From positions 18,135,332 through 18,199,331 of the forward strand of contig NC_066528.1 in the NCBI RefSeq assembly GCF_024679095.1: a DNA stretch of 64,000 nt, read 5' to 3'. Origin of the DNA: Eriocheir sinensis. Lineage: Eukaryota > Arthropoda > Malacostraca > Decapoda > Varunidae. Both the position numbers and the translations under genes were made by a program. This document shows positions 57,301 through 64,000 of the stretch, piece after piece (the first letter of the stretch is position 1; each line of letters opens with the position of its first letter). The notes under the pieces are model-generated. The model searched no databases, had not been told where the DNA came from, and saw only the letters and a program-made list of their open reading frames with translations.

Positions 57301-60300
57301 GTTTCCTTACTAATGAGACTTTCTATGCAACAAAGTGAGGTCATTCTTTGTTGATTTATACCATAAGGTGCTGGCTATCATGTGTTTAAAGATACCCTAA
57401 ACTTAACCTAACCTAACCTAACAAAACCCCAAACAGTTACTAAAGGTCTTGACTCAGAAAATTCATATATGCTTCCTTACTAATGAGACTTTCTATGCAA
57501 CAAAGTGAGGTCATTCTTTGTTGATTTATACCATAAGGTGCTGGCTACCATGTGTTTGAAGATGCCCTAAACTTAACCTAACCTAACCTAACAAAACCCC
57601 AAACAGTTACTATAGGTCTTGACTCAGAAAATTCATATATGCTTCCTTACTAATGAGACTTTTCATACAACAAAGTGAGGTCATTCTTTGTTGATTTATA
57701 CCATAAGGTGCTGGCTGTCATGTGTTTGAAGATACCCTAACCTAACCTAACCTAACAAAACACCAAAAGTTATTATAGGTCTTAACTCAGAAAATTCATA
57801 TATGCTTCCTTACTAATGAGACTTTTCATACAACAAAGTGAGGTCATTCTTTGTTGATTTATACCATAAGGTGCTGGCTATCATGTGTTTGAAGATACCC
57901 TAACCTAACCTAACCTAACAAAACCCCAAAAGTTATTATGGGTCTTAACTCAGAAAATTCATACATGCTTCCTTACTAATGATACTCTCTACACAACAAA
58001 GTGAGGTCATTCTTTCTTGATTTATACCATAAGGTGCTGGCTGTCATGTGTTTGAAGATACTCTAACCTAACCTGACCTAACAAAACCCCAAAAGTTATT
58101 ATGGGTCTTAACTCAGAAAATTCATATATGCTTCCTTACTAATGAGACTTTTCATACAACAAAGTGAGGTCATTCTTTCTTGATTTATACCATAAGGTGC
58201 TGGCTGTCATGTGTTTGAAGATACCCTAACCTAACCTAACCTAACAAAACCCCAAAAGTTATTATGGGTCTTAACTCAGAAAATTCATATATGCTTCCTT
58301 ACTAATGAGACTTTTCATACAACAAAGTGAGGTCGTTCTTTGTTGATTTATACCATAAGGTGCTGGCTGTCATGTGTTTGAAGATACCCTAACCTAACCT
58401 AACCTAACAAAACCCCAAAAGTTATTATAGGTCTTAACTCAGAAAATTCATATATGCTTCCTTACTAATGAGACTTTTCATACAACAAAGTGAGGTCATT
58501 CTTTGTTGATTTATACCATAAGGTGCTGGCTGTCATGTGTTTGCAGATACCCTAACCTAACCTGACCTAACAAAACCCCAAGCACTAAAAAACAGAGCCA
58601 ACCTAAATATTGAATACGACTTACATCTGGCGCCAAATACAATGTGTTATTGAAACTCAGGCAGATGTCTCTTATGTGGCGGGCATTCAGCTCATGCAGG
58701 AGTGGAGGGTACGCAGCCATGATCCTGTCGAAGGTGAATGTCCTCGGTGACCCCTTACGGTTGAGGTAGGCTCGCGTAAGGTTGGTGACGTCAATCAGTG
58801 ACGAGGCAGACTGGAAGAGGCGAGAGGTGTGAGTAGGTATTGTTACGCCTGGGGTAATAATTGTTAGTTAAGATGAAATGTAAATAAAACTTGTATGAAA
58901 ATAATTAGAAGTGCTGGAGGAAACGAGTGAGGGTCAATTTAAGGAAAAACTGGACAAATATAGATAATGAGATAGAATTGTAATATAAAAACAAACTGTA
59001 TGGAGTGACTCAGATGTGGCAGAGGCAAAGAGTGTGTGGCAATTTAAGGATAAACTGAACAAATACAGGTAACTCTCAATTTACGTGAGTTTGGTTTGCG
59101 CGTTTTTTTAAATAACGCTGGGTCCAAAATCCAAATAAATGTTTAATTTACATGTTTTTTTTCACTTATACGTGATATTTTATGGAGTGGCCACCAGATG
59201 TCTCACGCAACTGGACTCACACGGCGCCGCGGCCACACAGCTGAGCTCAGTTCTCCCCGTGCGCCACTTGAACAACAGTACAGTACCCACGCTGCCACAC
59301 TACTCAACAACAACAACAACCTCGCTGCTGTGCTACCACGAGGGGAAGGGCAGCCAGAGGAGGAACCACGAGAGGGAGAGGAGTCAGAGTGATACAGTAC
59401 ACAATAAAGGTACAAACCTACCTCTTGTTTGATTTACATTGGTTTTGATTTACGCGACCTCTTCAAGAATACAATACTCGCGTAAATCGAGAGTTACCTG
59501 TGTAAATGAGACAGAGCTGCAAAGGCATAGCTCAGGCCCCGTATACCACAACTAGGTAAGTACACTAATACCAAATCTCTTGCTCAATGCTCTACTAACG
59601 CATCAACAGGTTCTGGCCTTGTTGTAATAAAACCAATTATTCCTTTCAATAAGCAACTGATTACGCTATGATATCTTTTAGCTCCACAAGGTTCTGCTGT
59701 CCACTCTATCATAAGCTTTTGAAATCTGAGCATATACTTGAAACTTTTCCTGTGTCTAAAGCATGAAGTGTTGAAGGATTATTAGCATTGCATCAAGTAA
59801 CACAAACCTTCAAAAATTCCTCCGTTCTGGCGTCCAGCACGCGACAAATGGTTGTGATCTGCTGCATCAGTTTCCTCTGCACGTTCTTGCGGTTGAGGGC
59901 CAGGGAAATCTGTATTCCTCGAGATAATATTAGCGTGTCAAATATTGAGAACTGTGGTCCGCAGAGTAAGACTTTTTCGTAAACATCTTCCGGTATTCCT
60001 TCACTTGAGGAGTAACTGATGATAAAGGAAGCCATGTTGGCAACCTTGTTTGGCAAGTGCCCCATGCAGGTTTTTAAGTCCTCCAGAAGCAGGTGTGTCA
60101 GGGCCTTCTCCAGGGCATAGTTCCTGTAGGTGCCGCCGAGGTTGTTGTTGAAGTACATGTAGCGCTGGTACACCTTCCTGCGGGCCATCTCCTGGAGGCC
60201 CAGCCGGTAGGGTCTGCTCTGCAGCTCCTCCTCCACGGAGGTCATCGACTTCATCCAGAAGGCATCGCAAAGCTTAGTGTTAGATGTTTTAATGTGCCTC

Positions 60301-61649
60301 AAAGCTTTGAAAATAACCATTATGTATTCATATAGGTCCTTCTGCTCAAGCTGCTCAGCTATGAGTACCTCAAAGAAGCGCTTACTCTTCAGGGGTGTGA
60401 AGGGAGCCATGCACAGTATGTCTGGCCTCCCACCTGTTATTTTGGCCTCCTCCATTGAATTGACGGAATACTGACGAATCTTGTGGAATATCCCGCTGGG
60501 CTCCAGGTAACTCTGGAAGTAGATGCTCAGATCCAAGACCTGCATGGCACTGAGGGCGTGGAAGTTCTCCTCAAGGCACTGCATCAGGTGGCGGACATGT
60601 CTGCGCACCGGGGGCCACTCTGGAAAGGTGAGCAGCTTTATCGCTTTCAGTGTTACTCTTGGGTCACAGGTCTTGAAAAATCCTTCATTTATTCTCTTCT
60701 CAATCAAAGCTATGTACTTTTCTATGAGGGACTTTGTAACAAGTCTCTTTGAGCTGCTGAGGCATATGGTTATCATGAGAAACTCATCAGCATCTAAATC
60801 ATCATCAAGCTTTCTTGCAATCATAGGAAGCAATCTTGACTGCAGAAAGTATCCCCTGATGCCTTGCTCACGTAGGTACACAGAAAGTCTTGATAGGGCA
60901 GTCAGGTTGAAGTCACTGATCCTCTCCAAACAAAGCAATGACAGCTTTTGCTGGATTGCTGAATCATTTCTTACTCCTAGTTTACTAAGATAGAGCATCA
61001 TGGAGGAAAGAGCATTATTATTCAAGTCTCCACAGACTGCCTCCAAGCATGACACAATCTTTTCAAAGGACGGATGAGTCAAAATCTTCTCCAAGAACTG
61101 ATTGATCTCACATTTGGTAATCATGGAACACTCAAAGCCATACTTTCCATACACCTTTTGGAGGTCCCAAAGAGTCACAATCGCCTGACTTATTTGTTCA
61201 GCCGTTGGAGGCTCCCTTGACCCCTCTATTTGGTCAAACACTTCCTGCATACTGTTGGCTTCATTAATCTTCTTGATGACAGGGTCACTTGAGCCAGGAT
61301 ACAAGTTCACGCGGAGACTGTCCAACTGATCTTTCTCCAGCAATTTTCTTCTAAAAAAAACATTACCATCAAATTCAGAATCACTCATCATGCCATCCTC
61401 GCTGTCACTCGCCGTGCTGACTGCATAGCACCTTTTAGGAAGGCTATGTCTGGCTTGAGTTAAGGAACATTCTGTGAGTAGTGGAACCCTTCTCTCGCTG
61501 AATGAACCGCAGCTTGCATGAGCAACAGGGCTGTAAAAATGTTGGTGAAGAAATCTGGTAATGTGTCGAGTCCCAGAGAGGCAGACAGAAAGCTGCCTTG
61601 GGCCACAGCCTGCCACCCACAGCACATTGACAGGAATGTTGAACCTCAT
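51124..61649 (-). CDS. FAST kinase domain-containing protein (FASTKD family), complete, 8 coding exons
   Basis: FASTK-family proteins act in mitochondrial RNA processing and stability. Exons on the minus strand are 61649-59808 (614 codons), 58810-58625, 56073-55901 (or acceptor 56090), 55137-54987, 53778-53655 (or 53835), 52787-52674, 51685-51562 and 51328-51124, about 972 residues. The N-terminus (MRFNIPVNVLWVAG, Arg-containing, few acids) looks like a mitochondrial targeting peptide. The long first exon has helical FAST-type repeats (LSRLSVYLREQGI, VQRKLMQQITTICRVLD). FAST_2 shows LMELNRAVCLDHP and IPWFHEKYCEE. The C-terminal RAP domain shows VAVVLRRENHYC and LELMGYTVVEVPHFLW. Which paralogue (FASTKD1, 2, 3 or 5) cannot be told by eye. 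The exon 2-3 junction has a phase problem. Confidence 0.94.
51562..51685 (-). CDS. FASTKD exon 7
   Basis: Acceptor ttatgcag, donor ATAAAAG|gtttgt. It encodes DFEFVLDGNSKPMAVKDYTD and KVDIQNNPGHKR leading into the RAP domain. Confidence 0.92.
51686..52145 (-). repeat. About 158-bp tandem triplication including the exon-7 acceptor
   Basis: Three units share AACACAAACTCAAAAT (exon 7 start), CATAAG, GTTAGGAGGC, GCCAAGCACATCACAATTAG and GAAATGCTTTGTAAATATCC. In the two outer copies the sense-strand CAG acceptor reads TAA (junctions near 51846 and 52002). Confidence 0.93.
52150..52640. repeat. (GAA)n/(AGAAGAA) purine tract
   Basis: About 490 bp of GAAGAA with interruptions GACAAAACAG and CCAGAAGAAAAACACAG recurring. 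Intronic. Confidence 0.96.
52674..52787 (-). CDS. FASTKD exon 6
   Basis: Acceptor gtttcag, donor TGTTGG|gtaaga. It encodes VAVPMSVFHTEVYQALTQLI and GGPDVLRANVHTAYYYLL. Confidence 0.94.
53030..53518 (+). mobile_element. Reverse-transcriptase minisatellite, copy 3 (rearranged)
   Basis: A degraded head followed by three 72-bp units ([20 protein letters not shown]). The last unit is damaged after DLG. The tail AAGGAAAAACTGGGCAATCA plus TGAGATAGAATTGTAATAT also occurs near 58940. Confidence 0.88.
53655..53778 (-). CDS. FASTKD exon 5 (FAST_2 core)
   Basis: Acceptor ttcccccag, donor GACAG|gtgagt. It encodes ATYPMRVRHLLMELNRAVCL and HPEANIPWFHEKYCEEFLET. An alternative in-frame acceptor at 53836 would add 19 residues starting LFTLKRLYN. 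Confidence 0.92.
53910..54150 (-). repeat. Dispersed GGTACAGAAGAAGGGTCA-family copies
   Basis: Two to three diverged copies: CCTCTGTACCATGAACCTAA, GGCTTTCGTAGGAGTTG, TGGTGGTAG. Same orientation as the array at 42530. Confidence 0.8.
54190..54375 (+). mobile_element. TTAA-type MITE, nearly full-length
   Basis: GCCAAATTTGTGCCATGATA...TAGATGATGCATAATCTGAT...TGAAATGGTTTGTG...GATTTTTTCTCATTTTTCTC...GAGGGACCATTAAGAAAC, ending CTGGGTTAG. Matches 62171-62358. Confidence 0.8.
54475..54955 (+). mobile_element. Reverse-transcriptase minisatellite, copy 4 (72-bp units)
   Basis: Head [20 protein letters not shown] and [17 protein letters not shown], then four 72-bp units in frame, ending GCGAAATCCATGCCAATCG and GTGGATGGGTT. 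Inside a FASTKD intron, antisense to the gene. The flanking CCCCCAAAAATGAATCTATA-type sequence is shared with the copy-1 flank near 24893. Confidence 0.92.
54987..55137 (-). CDS. FASTKD exon 4
   Basis: Acceptor ttttccag, donor TCAAAG|gtgtgg. It encodes RHNLKGLSVLQMCLAMNMYG and HLPSEVIQSVFNLKFMDQLD, then EEIKKCYSK. Confidence 0.94.
55249..55505 (-). mobile_element. LINE 3' end fragment, copy 2
   Basis: On the minus strand: REDLVVRDRSVTRGNGKKLK, CRRDIKKYSFPYRSVTTWNG and ETVCAKTIHEFKAKL, ending in the TTTTCCTGTATTTCACAACT tail. Same family and orientation as 6362-6860, followed by (GT)n. Confidence 0.9.
55680..55880. repeat. AGAGTTAGACAAA short tandem repeat
   Basis: About a dozen degenerate units of AGAGTTAGACAAAA in the intron before FASTKD exon 4. 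Confidence 0.88.
55901..56073 (-). CDS. FASTKD exon 3
   Basis: Donor CTGGA|gtacgt. It encodes TFKLLSQILEAVSQYVVSNQ and LMCFYSLGYTPPHVDQLLAA. With the better acceptor ttctccag at 56091 the exon would start ACACCACAATG and hit TGA in the incoming frame. The in-frame choice is aacaag|ACC at 56073. Confidence 0.8.
56170..58585 (-). repeat. About 168-bp tandem array with CCTAA cores, about 14 units
   Basis: Unit AAGATACCCTAAACTTAACC plus (TAACC)n, AACAAAACCCCAAACAGTTA, GGTCTTGGCTCAGAAAATTC, TTCCTTACTAATGAGACTTT, AAAGTGAGGTCATTCTTTGT, AAGGTGCTGGCTATCATGTG. Two subfamilies occur: early units with TTTAAAG and ACAGTTACT, later units with TTTGAAG and AAAAGTTATTAT. Confidence 0.97.
58625..58810 (-). 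CDS. FASTKD exon 2
   Basis: Acceptor tcttccag, donor CCAGAT|gtaagt. It encodes SASSLIDVTNLTRAYLNRKG, RIMAAYPPLLHELNARHIRD and LSFNNTLYLAPD. Confidence 0.95.
58935..59565 (+). mobile_element. LINE 3' end hosting a nested MITE
   Basis: GTGGCAGAGGCAAAGAGTGT then TGGCAATTTAAGGATAAACT, encoding VWQFKDKLNKY, a LINE ORF2 C-terminus. After the MITE (59066-59500) it resumes with GCATAGCTCAGGCCCCGTAT and the 3' tail CCACAACTAGGTAAGTAC. A partial duplicate of the upstream part is at 58935-59010. Confidence 0.8.
59066..59500. mobile_element. Tigger/pogo-like MITE, copy 2
   Basis: CAGGTAACTCTCAATTTACG and CGTAAATCGAGAGTTACCTG ends, 435 bp, closely matching 27145-27573. The left flank is TA; the right is TG, probably a mutated duplication. 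Confidence 0.88.
59808..61649 (-). CDS. FASTKD exon 1 (start codon, 614 codons)
   Basis: ATG at 61649-61647, preceded by cttccag|ATCTGAGCC (a likely 5' UTR splice near 61660); donor TTGAAG|gtttgt. It includes an acidic Ser stretch (SDSEDGMMSDSEFDG) and helical repeats such as FEKIVSCLEAVCGDLNNNAL and LSSMMLYLSKLGV. An intact reading frame of this length is the longest true ORF in the window. Confidence 0.96.
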
Positions 61650-61806
61650 GGCTCAGATCTGGAAGAGAGAAATGATTTTGTAGAAGTCTTGGTGACAAAA
61701 GTTATGGGTTTCATAGTTGGCATGATTTACAATAACAGGGATTGTACATAATCTACTCTTTCTGTCTATTCTAAGCAGAACAGTAAAGATTAAAAGTGCA
61801 TTAAAA

Positions 61807-62127
61807 ATGCACTACATTTTGAGGTGCGACCCAACTGTGAGAGACCTGATTCACAAGAATCATGGCAAGTTAAAATTAGAATGGGGAGTATACACAGTGA
61901 GAGACAGATACCATGCAATTATATACTATCATTGTCATAGATATGACTATCCTGAGGCCAACTGTACTGCTAAGACCAATGGAGAAGCCCCAAAATGTTT
62001 CAAATGCGCTGGTGATCATAAATCAAAGGACTGCGCCATGGATGAGAAGAAATGCATACATTGTGTGAGGTACAAGAAGCCTGAAATCAACCACTCAGCA
62101 AATGACCAGTGTTGTGTAGTTCTCTAG
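61807..62127 (+). pseudogene. Zinc-knuckle (gag/ORF1-like) retroelement remnant
   Basis: A 106-codon open frame with Cys/His clusters HCHRYDYPEANC, CFKCAGDHKSKDC (CX2CX3HX4C, one residue short of the usual knuckle) and CIHCVRYKKPEINHSANDQC, arranged as in ORF1/gag of non-LTR elements. The N-terminal RNA-binding part and any reverse transcriptase are missing. Probably a 5'-truncated relic; domestication cannot be excluded. Confidence 0.7.
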
Positions 62128-62170
62128 ACTGAAACTGAGAGAATTCGTAACATAACTGATCATGGCTATC

Positions 62171-62358
62171 AACCCGATAGCAGCGATGGGCCAAATTTGT
62201 ACCATGATATAAACCCCAAAAAATAGATGATACATAATCTGATCAGAAATGCTTTGATAAACATTATGAAATGGTTTGTGCGAGGGGTGATTTTTTCTCA
62301 TTTTTCTCGCTTGGAGGGACCATTACGAAACATGATCCCCACTGCTACCAGGTTTATT
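62171..62358 (+). mobile_element. TTAA-type MITE, full-length copy
   Basis: Ends AACCCGATAGCAGCGATGGG and CCCCACTGCTACCAGGTTTA are imperfect inverted repeats. The interior matches 54190-54375 and 51025-51120. No coding capacity. Confidence 0.8.
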
Positions 62359-62800
62359 AGTGTTTGTACTCGAAGATAAATTGTGTGTGATAAAATGTTC
62401 AGTGAGTTGGTAATAATAATTGGATATTTAATTGTGATACTGTAATGGAAATATTAGACATGAAAGCTGAACCAATGGATATTTGTGATAATATTTGTGA
62501 AAGCAATTAAGACACTCGCTCACAACGATGTTTGAGAATAAATGCATCGAGGATTATTACTGAGACTAACATTGTAATTGTTGACGGCCCTCGTAGAGCG
62601 CTGTACCAGCAGTGGAGCAGGACCTGAAACCTCATCAGGGTGACGGTTAATGTGTTTATTTGACTTTGAACTTACTATTTCGGCATATTTTTTGGAAGCT
62701 CTCAGTCTAATGAAGCAATGATGAGCTGGATGTGATTCTGTAAGGCGGCGTCACTATATCACTCCATAGTCTTCGCATTGTGTTCCTCGGCGGCAGCGGC
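62359..62800. other. Intergenic, nothing recognised
   Basis: AT-rich sequence. CCTGAAACCTCATCA near 62620 also occurs near 3078 in a CadN intron, probably another dispersed repeat. Confidence 0.5.
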
Positions 62801-62802
62801 GA

Positions 62803-63110
62803 AGGGTTTGTTTACATTTCGCCGCTCATCATCATCATCATCAGCAACCTGTCTTTACACCGATTTAACGGATCAACAAATACAGCTGCCTCTTCTTCTT
62901 CTGGAGTGTTTTAGGGGGCTATTTAGTCTGTGTAACTACTGCCTCTAAGGACCCGTCAGTATTAAATGCTAGCAGGTGTTGTTAGTTTGTCGTTGTCACC
63001 TGGATAGGGATTAGATAAGGGTTTGTTTACATTTCGCCGCTCATCATCATCAGCATCATCAGCATCATGTATTTACGTCAATTCAACGGGTCAACAAACT
63101 AGGCTCGACG
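62803..63110. repeat. Two-copy direct repeat, period about 215 bp
   Basis: GGGTTTGTTTACATTTCGCC then GCTCATCATCATCA at about 62805 and again at about 63018, each followed by a related ACGG(A/G)TCAACAAA segment. Confidence 0.85.
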
Positions 63111-63441
63111 CTCACCTCCTCCGCCTCAGAAGAAAAAAGAAAATTCACCAAAACTAAGACTCAACAACGCATTTCATTTTACCACCGCATTCCCCGAAGT
63201 CTCAATGGCCCCCTAGCCAATTTTGGTTGCGAGGGGTGAGTATGGGCAAACACTAGAATAATACCGTAGTGGGTATGTCCAAACCCAAGACCTGCTTTTC
63301 TTCTGGAGTGTCTTACCCACCAGTATTACTTGTAAGTTCTGGTGGAATTGTCATGCCCTGAGAGATGTATTTTCTCTTTTTCCATAATCCAACACGACCT
63401 CTGCATGTATCGAAACACACGAGAAATTAATCAAGACCAGG

Positions 63442-63786
63442 GGCCGGATTCATGTTGGTAAGTCTACTGGTAACTCCATCATCTAGGAACGCTCTTGATC
63501 TTAAGGCGACTCCAATGGTAATGAAAGAAGTGTCGACCAGGCCAGTACTTCATTCACTGTCATCGAAGCACCCTAAACCCAATGCAAGATGGCGCCACTA
63601 TAAAACACTCGCCTGCGCCAGAACGGGCTAGGCCGACCATCAGGCCCCACCTGGAAGAAGCCTTGGGCCGACCATTAGGCCCCACCGGGAAGATGCCTAC
63701 CGGCTCAATAGGCAACAACGTTAAAAAAAAAAAAAGGATCATTCATAGAGGACAGATTAACTAAAAGACTTACCAACGACCGGTCT
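63442..63786. mobile_element. Putative MITE with about 30-bp inverted ends
   Basis: GGCCGGATTCATGTTGGTAA then GTCTACTGGTAA at the left matches the reverse complement of TTAACTAAAAGACTTACCAA then CGACCGGTC at the right. The interior holds a duplicated GGCCGACCAT(C/T)AGGCCCCACC and an A13 run. No target duplication was confirmed. Confidence 0.6.
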
Positions 63787-63829
63787 TGTAGTGGGTTGAT
63801 GGATCCTGCCCCAGGAGAGGGTATTCGCC

Positions 63830-63900
63830 GGCTGCCTGGGATTGAACCCGCCACTCCTTACCGAGTCGGCCAAAGTGGTACCCTCCTGGCTAAGTGGGTT
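63830..63900 (-). mobile_element. Possible tRNA-derived SINE head
   Basis: On the minus strand GGCGGGTTCAATCCCAGG resembles a B box and TAGCCAGGAGGGTACCAC an upstream tRNA-like part. Confidence 0.35.
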
Positions 63901-64000
63901 ATGGGAGGCTCGTTCATCGGGCATAGTCGCAGCACTACAGAATCACTGCGGCCAACTTGAAAATCCACCGCCTCCATATTTTTTTTTCTTTCTTCTTGTA

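Noticed and set aside
60001..60752. Plus- and minus-strand frames of 60-156 codons overlapping 60-61 kb
   Set aside because: Shadows of the 614-codon FASTKD exon in other frames; they lack any domain.

Overview
The window is nuclear DNA of an arthropod, most likely a decapod crustacean (perhaps a crab). This is inferred from the gene content, extreme microsatellite and minisatellite density, long AT/CT-rich introns, (CCTAA)n = (TTAGG)n arthropod telomere-type motifs, and crustacean-style SINE/LINE/MITE debris. Nothing prokaryotic, viral or CRISPR-like is seen.

Layout. (1) 244-14268, plus strand: the last 15 coding exons of a type III classical cadherin (neural-cadherin, CadN type): last cadherin repeat, NC region, EGF-LamG-EGF-LamG-EGF, one membrane span and a catenin-binding tail. 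Its 5' part lies outside the window. (2) 14.3-19.7 kb: intergenic, with three inverted repeats and a 23-bp satellite. (3) 19.72-24.50 kb, plus: a probable small membrane-protein gene of unknown function. (4) 27966-39154, minus: complete TXNL1 (thioredoxin plus PITH domain, 6 coding exons, 288 aa), whose introns carry very large tandem arrays. (5) 43898-49831, minus: complete IFT43 (6 coding exons, 210 aa), with a perfect RFX X-box about 0.67 kb upstream. (6) 51124-61649, minus: a complete FASTK-domain (FAST/RAP) mitochondrial RNA-metabolism gene, 8 coding exons, about 972 aa. (7) 61.7-64 kb: a zinc-knuckle retroelement ORF remnant and MITE/SINE pieces.

The genes have unrelated jobs (adhesion, redox/proteasome, cilia, mitochondrial RNA) and do not form a system. 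The most unusual theme is architectural: many intronic tandem arrays begin at, and contain copies of, the neighbouring exon's splice site, so introns hold series of decoy donors or acceptors. This is seen at CadN exons 8 and 11 (perhaps 4), TXNL1 exon 3 donor, exon 5 donor and exon 5 acceptor, and FASTKD exon 7 acceptor. Other highlights are a clean piggyBac-like MITE (TTAA duplication, 590 bp) inside a telomere-motif array, a LINE reverse-transcriptase fragment amplified as an in-frame minisatellite at four loci, and an amplified LINE 3' tail.

Exon boundaries were read by hand from GT/AG sites and reading-frame phase; array copy numbers are estimates.
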